A DNA stretch of 64,000 nt from positions 15,321,569-15,385,568 of the forward strand of contig NC_056528.1 of assembly GCF_019175285.1 (NCBI RefSeq). Direction: 5' to 3'. A program made the translations under genes and the position numbers. Below are positions 23,511-34,265 of this stretch, one piece after another. This stretch comes from Sceloporus undulatus. Lineage: Eukaryota > Chordata > Lepidosauria > Squamata > Phrynosomatidae. Below the pieces are notes generated by a model. That model saw only the letters and a list, made by a program, of their open reading frames with translations, did no database searches and was not told the origin of the DNA. Position 1 is the stretch's first letter. Every line of letters starts with the position of its first letter.

Positions 23511-24222
23511 CTCTTAGTTAAATTCTGCATGCATGGATGCACAAACAAACAAGTGTAGAGGGTGGTTGACAGCAGCGAGAGCTATTCAGATCCACAAGAA
23601 GATGCTCGGAAACTCAATAAATACATGGACCAATCTTTGTGGCTCTCATTGAGTGGAGCATCAGGTAAACCTATGGAGATGAAAGAGCAACGTCTGCAAT
23701 TATTTTTTATCCAAAGGAGAGGGGGCTTTGCAGAGTTTTAAAAATAACTGCGATTAAGCAATCTCTGGAAATGCAGATCTCCAGAGATTAGAAAAAGGGG
23801 AACTCCTCTGATGTGTAGCGGCAAGACAACCCTCCCATTCTCGATATGTAGAACAGGCTGGTGACATCTGAAAGAGGAAGTCCCCAGAGAAGAGCAGCTG
23901 TGACAGTGGCTTTGCAGAGATCTGCTGAGCAGAGAGAAAAGAGCGCACTTTGAGCTTCTTGCTCCTGGTATCCAGGGCCAGGCCTCATCTTGGTGGGATC
24001 CCCTCCGAAGAGCAGAGGAATCCTTTCTCTTCTTGGAGTCCATCACTGGCTCTGGCCCAGCTCTCTTTGTTTTCCTTAATTGTTTAAAAAAATTCTTCAT
24101 GCAACAAGTGATGAAGCTATTTTTTCCAGATCACATGAGCCAAGGTGTGGGAGAACTCCTTCAAGAGCACAGACGCGAGAGCAAAGGGGATCAGAGGGAG
24201 ATATGGGGCAAAACACTGAGGA

Positions 24223-24232
24223 CTTTATAAAG
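24223..24232 (+). promoter_or_regulatory. TATA-like box upstream of TNFSF8
   Basis: The sequence ctttataaag lies about 70 nt before the first TNFSF8 ATG. If it is used, transcription would start near 24255 and give a 5'UTR of about 45 nt. This is supported only by sequence and position. Confidence 0.45.
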
Positions 24233-24300
24233 GGACGAACTCTCCGCCGGAGAAGAAATCTTTCTTCAGAGTGAATCGTCCTCAGGAAGGGTTCAAAGAT

Positions 24301-24432
24301 ATGACTGAAGAAGGTGTCGCAAGGCCGTTTCATCCTAAAATCCAAGCCTACCTCTATTTTTTCACGGTGTCCCTCACTCTTTGCCTGCTTGCAGCCTTGG
24401 GGATTATCGTGGCCTTAGTGCTTCAACGGACG
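24301..24432 (+). CDS. TNFSF8: TNFSF8 exon 1: cytoplasmic tail and membrane anchor
   Basis: 44 codons, ending in phase 0 at donor GGTAAG. The N-terminal tail (MTEEGVARPFHPK) is much shorter than the human tail. The anchor and LQRT end align with human CLVFTVAT..LVVQRT. Confidence 0.92.
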
Positions 24433-27400
24433 GTAAGTTATCTCCTATTCATGTTGTCCTCTTGTCCAGAGATATGCTGCTTCTTTTAAGGTACCTATGT
24501 TTGTTGGTCTAGATCAGTGGTTCTCAACCTTCCTAATGCCGCAACCCTTTAATACAGTTCCCCATGACCCCCAACCAATGGTCTTGGTCCCTAAGACCAC
24601 TGGAAATATGTGTTTTCTGATGGTCTTAGGCAACCTCTATGAAAGGGTCGTTCGACCTCCAAAGGGGTTGCAACCCATTGGTTGAGAACTGCTGGTCTAG
24701 ATTCATCTTAATTTTAGAATCAAGGAGTTGGAGAGGATCCCAAGTGTTATCTTATTTAATCCCCTGAGATAACCATCCAAACTCCATTCAAAACGCTCCA
24801 AGGAAGGAGAGTCACTTTTCAAAGCTTGTTTATTCCACCATCAAAGAGTTCTTACCATCAGGAGGTTTGTGTGGATGCTCTTCTCTTGTCATCTGGCTTC
24901 GTTGCTTCATGTTCTATCCTCTGAAGCAAAAAGAAACAAGCTTGCTTCCACATGACTGACCTCCAGGTATTTGAAGACGGCTGTCATTTCAGCTGTCAAT
25001 CTTTCCTTGAGGCTTAATCTGGGGACGAAACCAAATTCCTGCTGTAGGAAATCACTCCATTGCACTGTCAAGGATAGGTTACTGGAGCTGACACTGAGGC
25101 TGACATCTTTATTCCGTAAAGGTAAATCCCATCAACATTTAGGTTTCACATTCATTGGGACATGGAACTTTATTCCTGATCCTGTTAGTCTGTAGGACAC
25201 CATGTAGGTCAGGGATTGGCAAGTTTTGTCCCTCCTGATATCATCGGACTGTAAATCCCATCAGTCCTAGTGACAGTCTCTGGGGAAGGATGTTGGCAGT
25301 TGCAGTCCAACAAGATCTGGATGGATGAAAACCATGCATGCATGTGTATGTATGGTTGAGAAAGTTGGACAGTAAAAAGAAAGCTGACTGGGAAAGAATC
25401 AACTCATTTGAAATGTGGTGCTGGAAAAGAGGTTTGTAGACACTATGAACTGCCAGAGTGACTAATAAAGGGGTTCCCAGAGCAAATCAAAGGGCCAAAA
25501 CACCCTCCAAAGGTGCCAGATCCTGTCTGATCTTAGAAGCTAAATGGGATCAACCCTTAGCACATGGATGGAGACTGCCATGACATACCAGAGGCTGTCA
25601 GATATCTTTCAGAGGAGGACAATGGCAAATCACTTCTGAGTATTCCTTGTCTAAGAAAACCCTATCCATTTCATGAATCTGTCAAAAGTCAACAGATGAT
25701 TTGAGAAGGTTAATCCACACATTGAGCAAACCAAGCCTGAACTCTCCCTAGAAGCCAAACTGACCAAACTGAGTACTTTGGTTATATCATGAAAAGATAA
25801 TAACACCTGGTAAATCAGAAGGCAGTAAGAAAAGAGGAGGGCCACATTATAGGTAGGTAGATTCAACCAATGTGTCCATCATAGCCTGGGTGTATAATGC
25901 ATGTACACTCCTTTGTATGTACCTACCCTACCTATACAACAACTGAGAGTAGGCACCTTGGTCAAAGAGCCACGAAGCCTTGAGCGAGAGGAAATGGGGA
26001 ATGCCCACCACAACCCACAAGCGCATTGTCAAGAAGCAACGGAAGTAGTATTATGCTTTGTTGCTTCAGAATGAGTGCTCTTACTCAGAGGGAAATTTAT
26101 GCAGACCTTATCAATTGGTTGATCAAGCTATTAAAACCTGTGTGAATCATGGAGTAGGAGGTCTTGTAGCCTGTTACAGGCACAAACATCTATGAATAAT
26201 ACATCACCTGGGTGCCAATTGATATGAGACCTGTGTGCAAACTGGAGTGGGCAACTGTTGAGACATGAAAAACTGCATTGACCTCCCATGAGAACTTAGA
26301 AGACCATGATCTACATTTCCCCCATACATGATGAAATGCAATTGAGATGTCCTGTTGCTGTTTTACTCACACTTTATGGATGTGACTGTACATCTTTGGC
26401 AACGACATCATGTCCATATTCAGTTTGCAACTGCATCAACAGAGTTTGCCATGCGTAACCATGATACACGCAGAGGCACATCCTTGGACGGTGCACAGCT
26501 ATGGCAAGGTTTGTTCGGGGGAGGTTTGCCATTGCTGTCCTCTGAGGCTGAAAGAGTGCGACTTACGCAAGTTTGCACAGTGGATTTCCATGACTGAGTA
26601 GTCTCCCAGAGTCCTAGTCCAACACTGAAACCACTACACCATGCTGGCTTTCAGTGTGTATTTCTCTACACACATCTGCAGGATTTTGCAATTCACTAAC
26701 AGGGTTTCATTGCATTTCTGCAATTTAGCTACGGTTTCATAAAGTTACAAAATGTAGAGTGTGATATAAAGTTCTTTGATGGAGGAGATTAAATTATTTT
26801 ACTTGCTAACTGACCTGGGGGAGATAGAAAAATCGGTCATCCTTGGCTCCTTAGTCAGACTCTTTGTAAACTTGGCACTTTTAGTATGCAATGAAACATG
26901 ATCCCTTCTCCCAAAAGCGTCATTTCATTACACTTTGGCCTCGCAGGGGACAGCCTCACTGTAAATTTTACCATTGACAAAACAAATTTGATTTTTCTGG
27001 GGTGGGGAAAATAAAATAACAAAACATGTGCTATTCATTTCCTCGGGTGCATATTGCAATCATGCGGAATAAAAGGCATGTGTTATCTGTCATTTTTCTT
27101 TTCCATTAGAAGGCGTTCCAGGAGGTGTATGACATGCATCGATGCATGTAATTTTCTCGTAAACTTGTTCCTAAAAAGCAACATGAGCTACCAGCATTAA
27201 ATCTTCTTTCCCTGTCTGCCTTGGGAGATGATGGTATTATTCTCATCGTGATATCATTCTCATGTGAATGTCTCGGTTGTTCCTCTTGCAGCCTCAGCTT
27301 GCTTCCTTGGAAGTGAAATCAAAAAAGAAGCCCTTGGTCAGTTTGATTTCACAGCTTGTAACTTTAATATTTCCCAGATTGTGCGACAAGTTGCACAAAA

Positions 27401-30400
27401 ATCAAAGCCAGAGCTTGCTGCTCAGTGTATGGCAGAGATTAGACATAGTTTGGGCTATGCTAGATTAAAATAGCAATGCGAGAACATTGTTGTTTCAAAG
27501 AGATGGGTTCCATTAAAAAATAATCAAGTTTAATGAATTTAAGTTACACAGATATGGATAAGGCCATCATCTATGTAACTCTGTCCTTGTCTTAAAGGGA
27601 TCTACAGCAGAGTGTGATGGACATCGGAGAGCAGAAATGCAAGGTAAGATCATGTAAATTTGGCCAATACAAATGAGCATCTTTGGAATAGGTGGGTTGG
27701 CACTTGAAGAGAACATAGAGGCACTCAGGGCGAGGTGTTCTGATGTGCCTTGGTACCCATGGAACAGGGCGAGGTGCTCTGATGTGCCTTGGTACCCATG
27801 GCACAGGGCGAGGTGCACTGATGTGCCTTGGTACCCATGGCACAGGGCGGGGTGCACTGATGTTCCTTGGTACCCATGGCACAGGGCGAGGTGCACTGAT
27901 GTGCCTTGGTACCCATGGCACAGGGCGAGGTGCTCCGATGTGCCTTGGTACCCATGGCACATTGGCCATATTGCACCAGTCACTCCCCCAATGTGCAAGA
28001 GATGCCCATACATTGTAACATCACATCACATTGTGAAACTACTAAATTTGTTTTTGCACCCATGAGGCCATTTACAAGAGCCAGTGCGGTGTAGTGGTTT
28101 CAGCTTTGCACCACAACCCTGGACACCAGGGTTCAAGTCTCCGCTCAGCCATGGAAAGCCATTGGGTGTTCTTGTCATCCACTCTCAACCCCAAAAAACC
28201 TTGCAACAGGTTCATTTTAGGGTCACCCTAAGTTGGGAATGACTTGAAGGCACATAACAACAACAACAAAGGTCATTAAAAAGACCCAAGTCCCATGCAG
28301 AACGTTGGCCTATGCTTAGAGAGTTCTAGCACTAAAGCAATTGCCCTTTACTTGAACTAATATCAACCGCATACAAAACCTCTTTGGCACCAGGAATACA
28401 ACTTTTTTTCCTGCATTGTCATTGTGATATTACTTTCTTTGTGTTTCATCTTTGTTCATACCATTGAACCGTTCGCAGTTCGTTGTTCATATCGTCAAAC
28501 TGTTCTCTAAGGAAATCTGTCCTGAGTTATGGCTCTACATTTAGCTTGGATGACTCCTCTCTCCTGAGGTTTGTCTGGGCGGGATGAGAAACAAAAACGA
28601 GTAACGAAAGATGTAAAAGCTTAGGCATAAATTAAAATTGGAGTGTGTTTTATTACAATGTTTTACTTGGCAATTGTTTGAACATCCCTTACGGGGTGAA
28701 CTTTTGGAGCTTCAGAGGTTCAACAACCGCCACCAAAATGTTGCAAGAGAGTGTGGATTTCATAGGAATCTTTAGGAGTGGTTTTGCCATCTTCCTCAAA
28801 GATATTACCTGGTATCCATTGGCGGTCTCCCACTCAAATTCTGATCAGGACTGATCCTGCTTAGCTTCCAATATCAAACAGGATCCTTGATCAATTTCCT
28901 TTTACTTTGGCCTTATGGCCAACACTGTAAGACAGCGCTGTAGGTTCATCCAACATACAAGAAACAGTGGCACTGGCTTTGCACTGACAACGATTACATC
29001 TCTGGTGTGATTGATTTCATGGTTACTGCTTTCACGTCTCTGTATTCACCCACGGCCACGAATCCCATCTTAACACCCCTTCATTTATCCAGCCAAACAT
29101 TCATCTCAATTAATTGGCGATCGCTGTTTCCAATTTATCCCCTGATGATTTATAGCCAAGGAATGAATAAGCTGGCGTAGGGGTATGTGTGTACACCCAA
29201 AGGCCCACGGGAGCATGCTTGTGTGAATAAAATTGCCTTTAAGTACCTGTAGGTGTTGAGTTAATAGTGTCCTGCTCTCTGCTAAGAAAGAGAGAGAGAA
29301 AATAATGGAATGAAGATTTATTGGTTGGTTTTAATAGCTGCAAATCAGCTTGGCAAAGCAAATTCGGCCATGAGCACCTCATTAATGCAGATGGATTAAC
29401 TAGTTCCTGGCGAAAAAATGTCTGCATCTGAGAATCCTTCCCATAAGAGTGAATCCTTCACACTTGAAATGGAGACTTTCACTGAAGTTGTGTTCATTCA
29501 TTGATCCATACTAGAGATGCAGGCCAAGATCTTGCATCATGGTCTACCTTTTGTAACTTTACCAATCCATGGTTATGTTGCGCACCCACATCTGGGTATT
29601 GGCAAGAGTGCTCCAATGAACACCAGGTACTTCTGATGAACATTTAGCACTTCAGTTCAAATTCTTTTTATCGGAGTTGCTTGACAATCTAAAAACGGTG
29701 ATGCTTTCAGAGAGGTTGGCAAACACACCTGGATTCCAAAAGAATCGCGGTTTGAGTGTTGGCCTTACAATGATTCAAAGCATCACTCCACCCATAGTCC
29801 AACCTTACTCACAGCCTTGCCACCTTGATGAGTGAACCTGTCCTTTTTGTGTTTCTTCCAAGTTTCTTTTATTTTCTCCATCCGAATAAAAAGAGGGCTC
29901 TTTGTGCAACACTTTTGCGACCACAGACTCCCTTTCCCCCTTTATTTCAGTGCCATATTTTCATGCATACTGTATACTGTAGAAGCCACTTGTGGCGTCA
30001 TTGTGTGCTTACAATACAGCATTGTACAGGTATTCATGCTTATATTTGTACTCGTTGTTGTTGTTTGTGTGCCTTCAAGCTGTTTCCGACTTATGGAGAT
30101 CCTGTTTCTTAAAACAATAGCTTCTTTCCAGTTGTTTTAAAATGAGCAACCCTAGCAAACTATTGAAATGAATTAATATCGCCTGAGCAGCGTCAACATC
30201 TGGGTTGTGAATTTTGCATTCCTGATCAGCAGAGGTCAGTGGTCTCTTTCATTTGAGGAGCAAGTATCCGCTTGCAATCCATGAAGATTTAAGCAAGCTT
30301 CCAACCATCTAAGAAAAAATTGTGACTTACATCACCAAAGCAGATGTAAGCCATCTGTGTAGCGCAAAGGCCAAATATTTGTATCACCGCTTCTGGCCTG

Positions 30401-32785
30401 TAATAATTATCTCAATTATTATTATTTCTGGATTAAAGAGAGTTTACTGTCCCGCCAATGCAAGGCACAAGGCCAGAGCTTGGATAAGTTGTCTCTTCTG
30501 ACACCTACAGTTTCCAGAATGCCTGAGCAAGTATGGATTCTGGGAGAAGCAGCGCAAGAAAGGAACTTTTCCAAGCTCTGCACATGACTTCCCTCTTTTG
30601 GTTAAGGTTATGGAAGGAAAAAAAATGGCATTATCTGAATACAGAAATAGAGAACACCAGCAGGGCATGGGTCCAAATCTGAACTTCCTGGGGTCCCAAG
30701 CTGTTCTCCAGGTGTGAACTTCTTCCTATAATGTAGGAGCCCTAAATGATCTAGGAGAATTTCATTGGGTCAAGAAAAGAGAAGAAACAGCTATTTAGCC
30801 AGAAACATTTGACTGAATGTGTGTTTTTTTATTCCCTTCATTTTATCTTATGGGAAATATCAGGAGCGGCCTCGATGAGTCCACAGACCATGGCATCTGA
30901 GAAAGCAGCAGCATATCTTCAAGGTTTGTATGGGTCAGATGGGGAAACCTATGGTCTCCACCACATGTTGTTGAACTCCAGTTCCCATTGATCATAGCTA
31001 GGATGGGCTAACATTTATGAATGATGCAGCTGTGGTCCTTTTAGTTTGGGATGCAGTTGACCTGTATTACATTATGGAAAGATTTGGTCCTCCAGATATT
31101 CTGGCCTATGTCCCGTCAACCCTGCCCAGCAAGGTCAGCGGTACATGGAGAGAAGCAAGTCTTCATTAAACATCTTCTTGAAAGAAGCAATGAGTAAATT
31201 TCACAATTTTCTTCTGCCTCTGAGAAAGTTTGGTGGGACATGGGATTATGTGACCCCACAAAACAATAATGATGTGGATCAAGGGAATCATCTAAACCTT
31301 ATTGGTCAAGATTGGCTCCAGGAGCTGGCATAGCCAAGCACTTGCCAAGACCGTCCAAACTAGGATGGTTATCAGGCTGGAGGACAGAAGGAAGTGGAAC
31401 CACAGAAGTAGGAAATAGAGCCCTGCTGGGAGTTGGCATCACGATGCACCTACAATAATCTGTGATCCAGTATGGGACCTCTTGCTATTTCTGGGGCCTT
31501 CTGATCTTGACCTTGCTTCCTGTTAATTCATTGGCAACAGTGGTTGAGATCCAACATGGTTGAGTGTAGCCTAAGAGTTCTGCCTGAGAAACTCTGGTAT
31601 GGCTCCCTGTCACTGTTTCACTGTGATAGCCATACACATGCATATACTTCCATTGCTAGTGGAGAGTGGAAAAGGAATTAGAGAAACACCTTGATATAAC
31701 CATAGCCAGAAGAACATCCTTCACTGAAATAAACCCAAGGGCTCTGTAGGACTCAATGGATGATGCCATTGGTCTGTATCTGGCTATCAGGACATAGGTA
31801 GATGCACTATTCCTTTCCACTCTCCACCAGCAGAAGAAGGAAAGGAGACAAAGTCCCGCATGCTATGTGATGGTCTATACCAGCAACAGAACCACCAAGG
31901 AGGGGGTTATTGCTGTGCAATTGTAAGCTTTGTGCGGGGGAGGCTTTGGCCATCACAGAGGAAGGGAATATCAACCTCTGCAATGATGGAAAAAATGCAA
32001 ACATAAATGGAAGGTGGACTTATGCTTGTATGAATGTCAGCCAATGGGGAGTGAATAGTGAGAAGAGTGAGTTGAACTTCAGAGTCAATTCGACCTGTTC
32101 TCTTATCAGGGCGGTGCTACAAGTGGGTGCAGAGGGTGAGATAAACAGTGGAAGAAATGTACTTGGAGAGGAGTTCTACTAGCAGAGTATTTTCCTAGAA
32201 TCCCCACTTCCAAAAATAATCTAGTGGAATCTAGCCTACTATTGGGTGCCAAGTTTCTGCATGCAAGAGAAGTTAGAATTAGGCTGATAACCTTTCAAAG
32301 GTTCTTCCAAACTATGTGTGTGTGTTCTCCCTTCTGCTTTTCCAGTGTCACAGCCGATCAACCAGTCACGACTGAGGTGGCACAAGGAAGGAATTCTACA
32401 CAACTTCCAGTATGACAATGGGAACTTGGTGGTCCAGGAACCCGGCACCTACTTCATCTATTGCCATTTGCAATTTTACATCCCCAAGTGCGGGAGCACC
32501 ATGAGCGAACTAAGGCTGGGCCTTCTCATAAACAGCACAATCAGGAAGGAAACGGTCCTCACTTTGTGCAGTTCCCACAAGACTTCCGAAGGAATAAGCC
32601 ATGACCTCTCCTCAGTACTTTTAGTTGAACTGAAGAAAGGGGATTGGATAGAAGTGGAGGTCGATCCGTTCATCTATTTGGACACAGGCACCTTCCCCAC
32701 GAGCAACGTTTTGGGCGTCTTGAAGTACACTGGTGAAGACTGGAAGTGCCCTTTCCTTGGGACAATAGCTGGACAATGCCTTTAA
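24301..32785 (+). CDS. TNFSF8: TNFSF8 (CD30 ligand), complete coding region in 4 exons
   Basis: Type II membrane cytokine of the TNF family; the mammalian protein binds CD30 (TNFRSF8) on activated lymphocytes. Exons 24301-24432, 27598-27643, 30864-30923 and 32346-32785 join in frame (phases 0, 1, 1) to 225 aa; human is 234. The start is the first ATG after an in-frame stop at 24217. Residues 1-13 are cytoplasmic, about 14-40 a hydrophobic anchor ending LVLQRT, then a short stalk and the TNF-homology domain from about 80. The blocks AAAYLQV, W-KEGILH, DGNLV-like YDNGNLV, FI-C-LQF, LLIN, DTGTFP and NVL follow human CD30L. N85 and N142 sit in N-glycosylation sequons. Cysteines at 119, 128 and 154 match the human set. 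The C-terminus is about 13 residues longer than human and has two extra cysteines (214, 224). It lies between TNC and TNFSF15 in the same orientation. Confidence 0.93.
24515..24694. mobile_element. SPIN-like hAT miniature element
   Basis: Begins cagtggttctcaacctt and ends ggttgagaactgctg, with inner blocks gggtcgttcgacctccaaag and gatggtcttaggcaacc that match the SPIN hAT family as I remember it. The perfect 8-bp duplication gtctagat at 24507-24514 and 24695-24702 is the hAT signature. It is 180 bp with no coding capacity and lies 82 nt after the exon 1 donor of TNFSF8. Confidence 0.88.
24715..25035 (-). mobile_element. Old CR1-type LINE fragment
   Basis: Reverse-oriented blocks gaatcaaggagttggagagg, ttcttaccatcaggaggttt and gcttgcttccacatgac parallel the clearer CR1 at 56213-57010. 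Confidence 0.6.
25210..25325. repeat. Short foldback repeat (GTTGGACTGCAAC type)
   Basis: Arms 'ggactgtaaatcccatcagt' and 'ttggcagttgcagtccaac' are inverted relatives around a loop. Weaker relatives are near 17095 and 30945. Confidence 0.4.
25340..25890 (+). mobile_element. BovB-like LINE fragment split by a 5S-type SINE
   Basis: Left part to 25490 has gttgagaaagttggacagta and catttgaaatgtggtgctgg. The right part from 25724 has gcctgaactctccctagaag and agaaaagaggagggccaca. These are familiar blocks of the BovB 3' reverse-transcriptase region. The SINE at 25491-25723 interrupts it. Confidence 0.75.
25491..25723 (+). mobile_element. 5S rRNA-derived SINE inserted in BovB
   Basis: Forward 5S-like segment gatcctgtctgatcttagaagc, atggatggagactgcc, then the SINE body (gaggacaatggcaaatcact, ttgtctaagaaaacc). 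The flanks gagcaaatcaa (25480-25490) and gagcaaaccaa (25724-25734) form an 11-bp target duplication with one mismatch. Confidence 0.75.
26498..26654 (-). mobile_element. Sauria-type SINE, head part
   Basis: Reverse copy: ggtttgccattgctgtcctc, ctgaggctgaaagagtg, cagagtcctagtccaacact, ccactacaccatgctggc. Confidence 0.75.
27598..27643 (+). CDS. TNFSF8: TNFSF8 exon 2: stalk (46 nt)
   Basis: Chosen because AG/GT borders (TTAAAG and GGTAAG) enclose 46 nt that link phase 0 of exon 1 to phase 1 of exon 3 without a stop, and because a small stalk exon occurs here in human. The peptide GSTAECDGHRRAEMQ is not itself recognisable, so the exon is less certain than its neighbours. Confidence 0.65.
27728..27961. 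repeat. 39-bp minisatellite, 6 units
   Basis: Six units starting gggcgaggtg and ending tacccatggcaca begin at 27728, 27767, 27806, 27845, 27884 and 27923, with only a few substitutions between them. Because 39 is a multiple of three, open frames cross it on both strands. It begins 85 nt after TNFSF8 exon 2. Confidence 0.97.
28076..28270 (+). mobile_element. Sauria-type tRNA-derived SINE
   Basis: Forward copy with agccagtgcggtgtagtggt, agggttcaagtctccgctca and a tail of gacttgaaggcacataacaa repeats. Confidence 0.9.
28765..28893 (-). mobile_element. 5S rRNA-derived SINE
   Basis: Reverse copy: ttgccatcttcctcaaagat followed by ggcggtctcccactcaaat and tgatcctgcttagcttcc. Confidence 0.7.
28900..30040. 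other. TNFSF8 intron 2 sequence, nothing further recognised
   Basis: No exon or classifiable repeat was identified between the 5S-type SINE and the short SINE piece at 30047. Confidence 0.5.
30047..30105 (-). mobile_element. Sauria-type SINE tail fragment
   Basis: Reverse tail: ttgttgttgtttgtgtgcct then tgtttccgacttatggag. Confidence 0.6.
30864..30923 (+). CDS. TNFSF8: TNFSF8 exon 3: stalk to start of TNF domain
   Basis: 60 nt, phase 1 to 1, acceptor ATCAG, donor GGTTTG. The last residues SEKAAAYLQ followed by V from exon 4 align with human KKSWAYLQV. Confidence 0.82.
30924..32345 (+). other. TNFSF8 intron 3
   Basis: No internal exon was recognised. A short foldback-type repeat is suggested near 30945-31025. 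The intron ends with a pyrimidine tract and TTCCAG. Confidence 0.6.
32346..32785 (+). CDS. TNFSF8: TNFSF8 exon 4: TNF-homology domain and stop
   Basis: 440 nt ending TAA at 32783-32785, acceptor TTCCAG. Encodes the receptor-binding jelly-roll: LRWHKEGILHNF, YDNGNLVVQEPGTYFIYCHL, LRLGLLINSTIRK, LLVELKKGDWIEVEV, YLDTGTFPTSNVLGV. Confidence 0.95.
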
Positions 32786-33068
32786 TTAAAACTATAGGAG
32801 GATCTGAAGTTTTATGGACAAGATCTTTAACCACAATCTGACCACCGGTGGAGCATGAAGGTCCCTGACATAGCTCCAACGTCTCAGCCATTGATTGGAC
32901 AAGAGCATAGTCTTCTTCCTTCTTCTATGACTTTACAGCCAGTCAATGGCCAGGAGGGCAAGACTGTTGCAGGAGCCATCCAACCGTACAACTGGAGCAA
33001 TAGAGTTGCACAAGGAGATATGGATGTGTATACCTCCTTGCACAATACCTAAAAAAGTAATGGCCTAT

Positions 33069-33101
33069 ATTTAACTATATTTAGACAACATGAGATATTT
33101 A
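33069..33101 (+). promoter_or_regulatory. AU-rich element in TNFSF8 3'UTR
   Basis: Three ATTTA pentamers at 33069-33073, 33079-33083 and 33097-33101 in A/T-rich sequence. Such clusters shorten the life of cytokine mRNAs. Function here is inferred. Confidence 0.6.
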
Positions 33102-33316
33102 ACCCTCGTTATGTTAAAATGCCTGTTCTCTGTCTCTCTGTGTGTCTGTTTATTTGTGGATCTGGTACTACTGAAGATCAAGGGTACTTCTCAACCCTCT
33201 CCAAGCCCCCCAGCAAAAGAAAAATGGTACAAACAGAGTCTGAACAAGCAGAGGAATAGAGAGCGAGAGGGGTTCATCTGGCATTTTTATATCTTTCTGT
33301 TCTCGTCCTAGAAAGA

Positions 33317-33322
33317 AATAAA
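33317..33322 (+). terminator. AATAAA poly(A) signal, TNFSF8
   Basis: AATAAA about 530 nt after the stop, followed within 10-25 nt by a GT-rich stretch (gtggtctgatgtg). Confidence 0.65.
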
Positions 33323-33752
33323 ATTGTGGTCTGATGTGTTTTAAAGCCACAGAGGTTCAACTGATTTCAGCAAGAGAAAACGTAAATCCTCGTCATCATC
33401 ATCTCATCATCAAAAGTTAGGAAAAATAGTCCTACTCTTACACATCTGTTTTATACAATCCTATACATTCGGAGGCTTTCTTGGCTTGAATTATACATGC
33501 CTTTCCAATTTCGGCTGAAATTCAGTTGTCAGCCCCAAGCAGAGTTGAGCCATTAACATAATGGAAATGTATATAAAGCTTGACTTAGCACAATGCTGTT
33601 GATTCAATGGGGATCTTATCGTCAGGATCATGACTGGATTTAGGCCTAAGTGGAAAGTAGGAAATTGGAGTCTTAGCCGTGGACTGATGTTGAAAAGAAA
33701 TGCAGCCCACACCTCGAACTTGAAGTCTGACAGACTAGAAGTGATCACTTCC

Positions 33753-33767
33753 GGGGGGGGGGGGGGG
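33753..33767. repeat. Poly(G) run of 15
   Basis: Fifteen consecutive G bases; length may be unreliable in the assembly. Confidence 0.95.
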
Positions 33768-33907
33768 ACATTAAGCCTTATCGGTTTAAATGTTTCCTCT
33801 GAAATCTAGTTTCCAGAGGCTGTTGTACTATTGCCAATGGATTAGGAGCTGAGGTTTTATATAGTAACCTGTGAAAAGCAAATGTCTAGGGGATAAGAAA
33901 GGATCTG

Positions 33908-34118
33908 ACTCCTGGCTACTTTCTGATTCATGGTAACCTATCATGGGGTTTTCTTGGCAAGCATTGTTCAAAGGAGGTTTACCACTGCCTTCCTCTGAGG
34001 CTGAGAAAGTGTGACTTACCAAGGTTACTTAGTGGATTCACATAATCAAGCAGGGATTCAAACCCTTGTCTCCAGAGACATAGTCCAATGATCAAACCAC
34101 TGCATCACGCTGACTCTA
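33908..34118 (-). mobile_element. Sauria-type tRNA-derived SINE
   Basis: Reverse copy with ctatcatggggttttcttgg, ctgaggctgagaaagtgtg, cagggattcaaacccttgtc and accactgcatcacgctgac. Confidence 0.9.
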
Positions 34119-34265
34119 GTTGTCTTGTGTAACACATTAACTCCAAGGTCTGGTTATAATTCTATATTGCAATTAATTCTGCTGCTGCTGTTGTTGAGAT
34201 GATTTCAGGCAACCCTGAAAAAATAGAGGCTGGAGGGGATGGGAAATAGAAAGAACAAGCCAATA

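Larger units (their letters stand above)
32786..33345 (+). other. TNFSF8: TNFSF8 3' untranslated region
   Basis: About 550 nt between the stop and the poly(A) signal at 33317-33322, holding an AU-rich cluster. Its end is inferred from the signal. Confidence 0.65.

Noticed and set aside
23994-24005. NF-kappaB-like palindrome gggatcccc upstream of TNFSF8
   Set aside because: Does not fit the full 10-base consensus and could occur by chance.
27110-27165. Alternative TNFSF8 exon 2 after a TTCCATTAG acceptor
   Set aside because: Reading in the phase required by exon 1 meets a stop before any donor site; the exon at 27598-27643 fits both neighbours.
27567-28065. Long repetitive open frames on both strands
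   Set aside because: Produced by the 39-bp minisatellite, whose period is a multiple of three.
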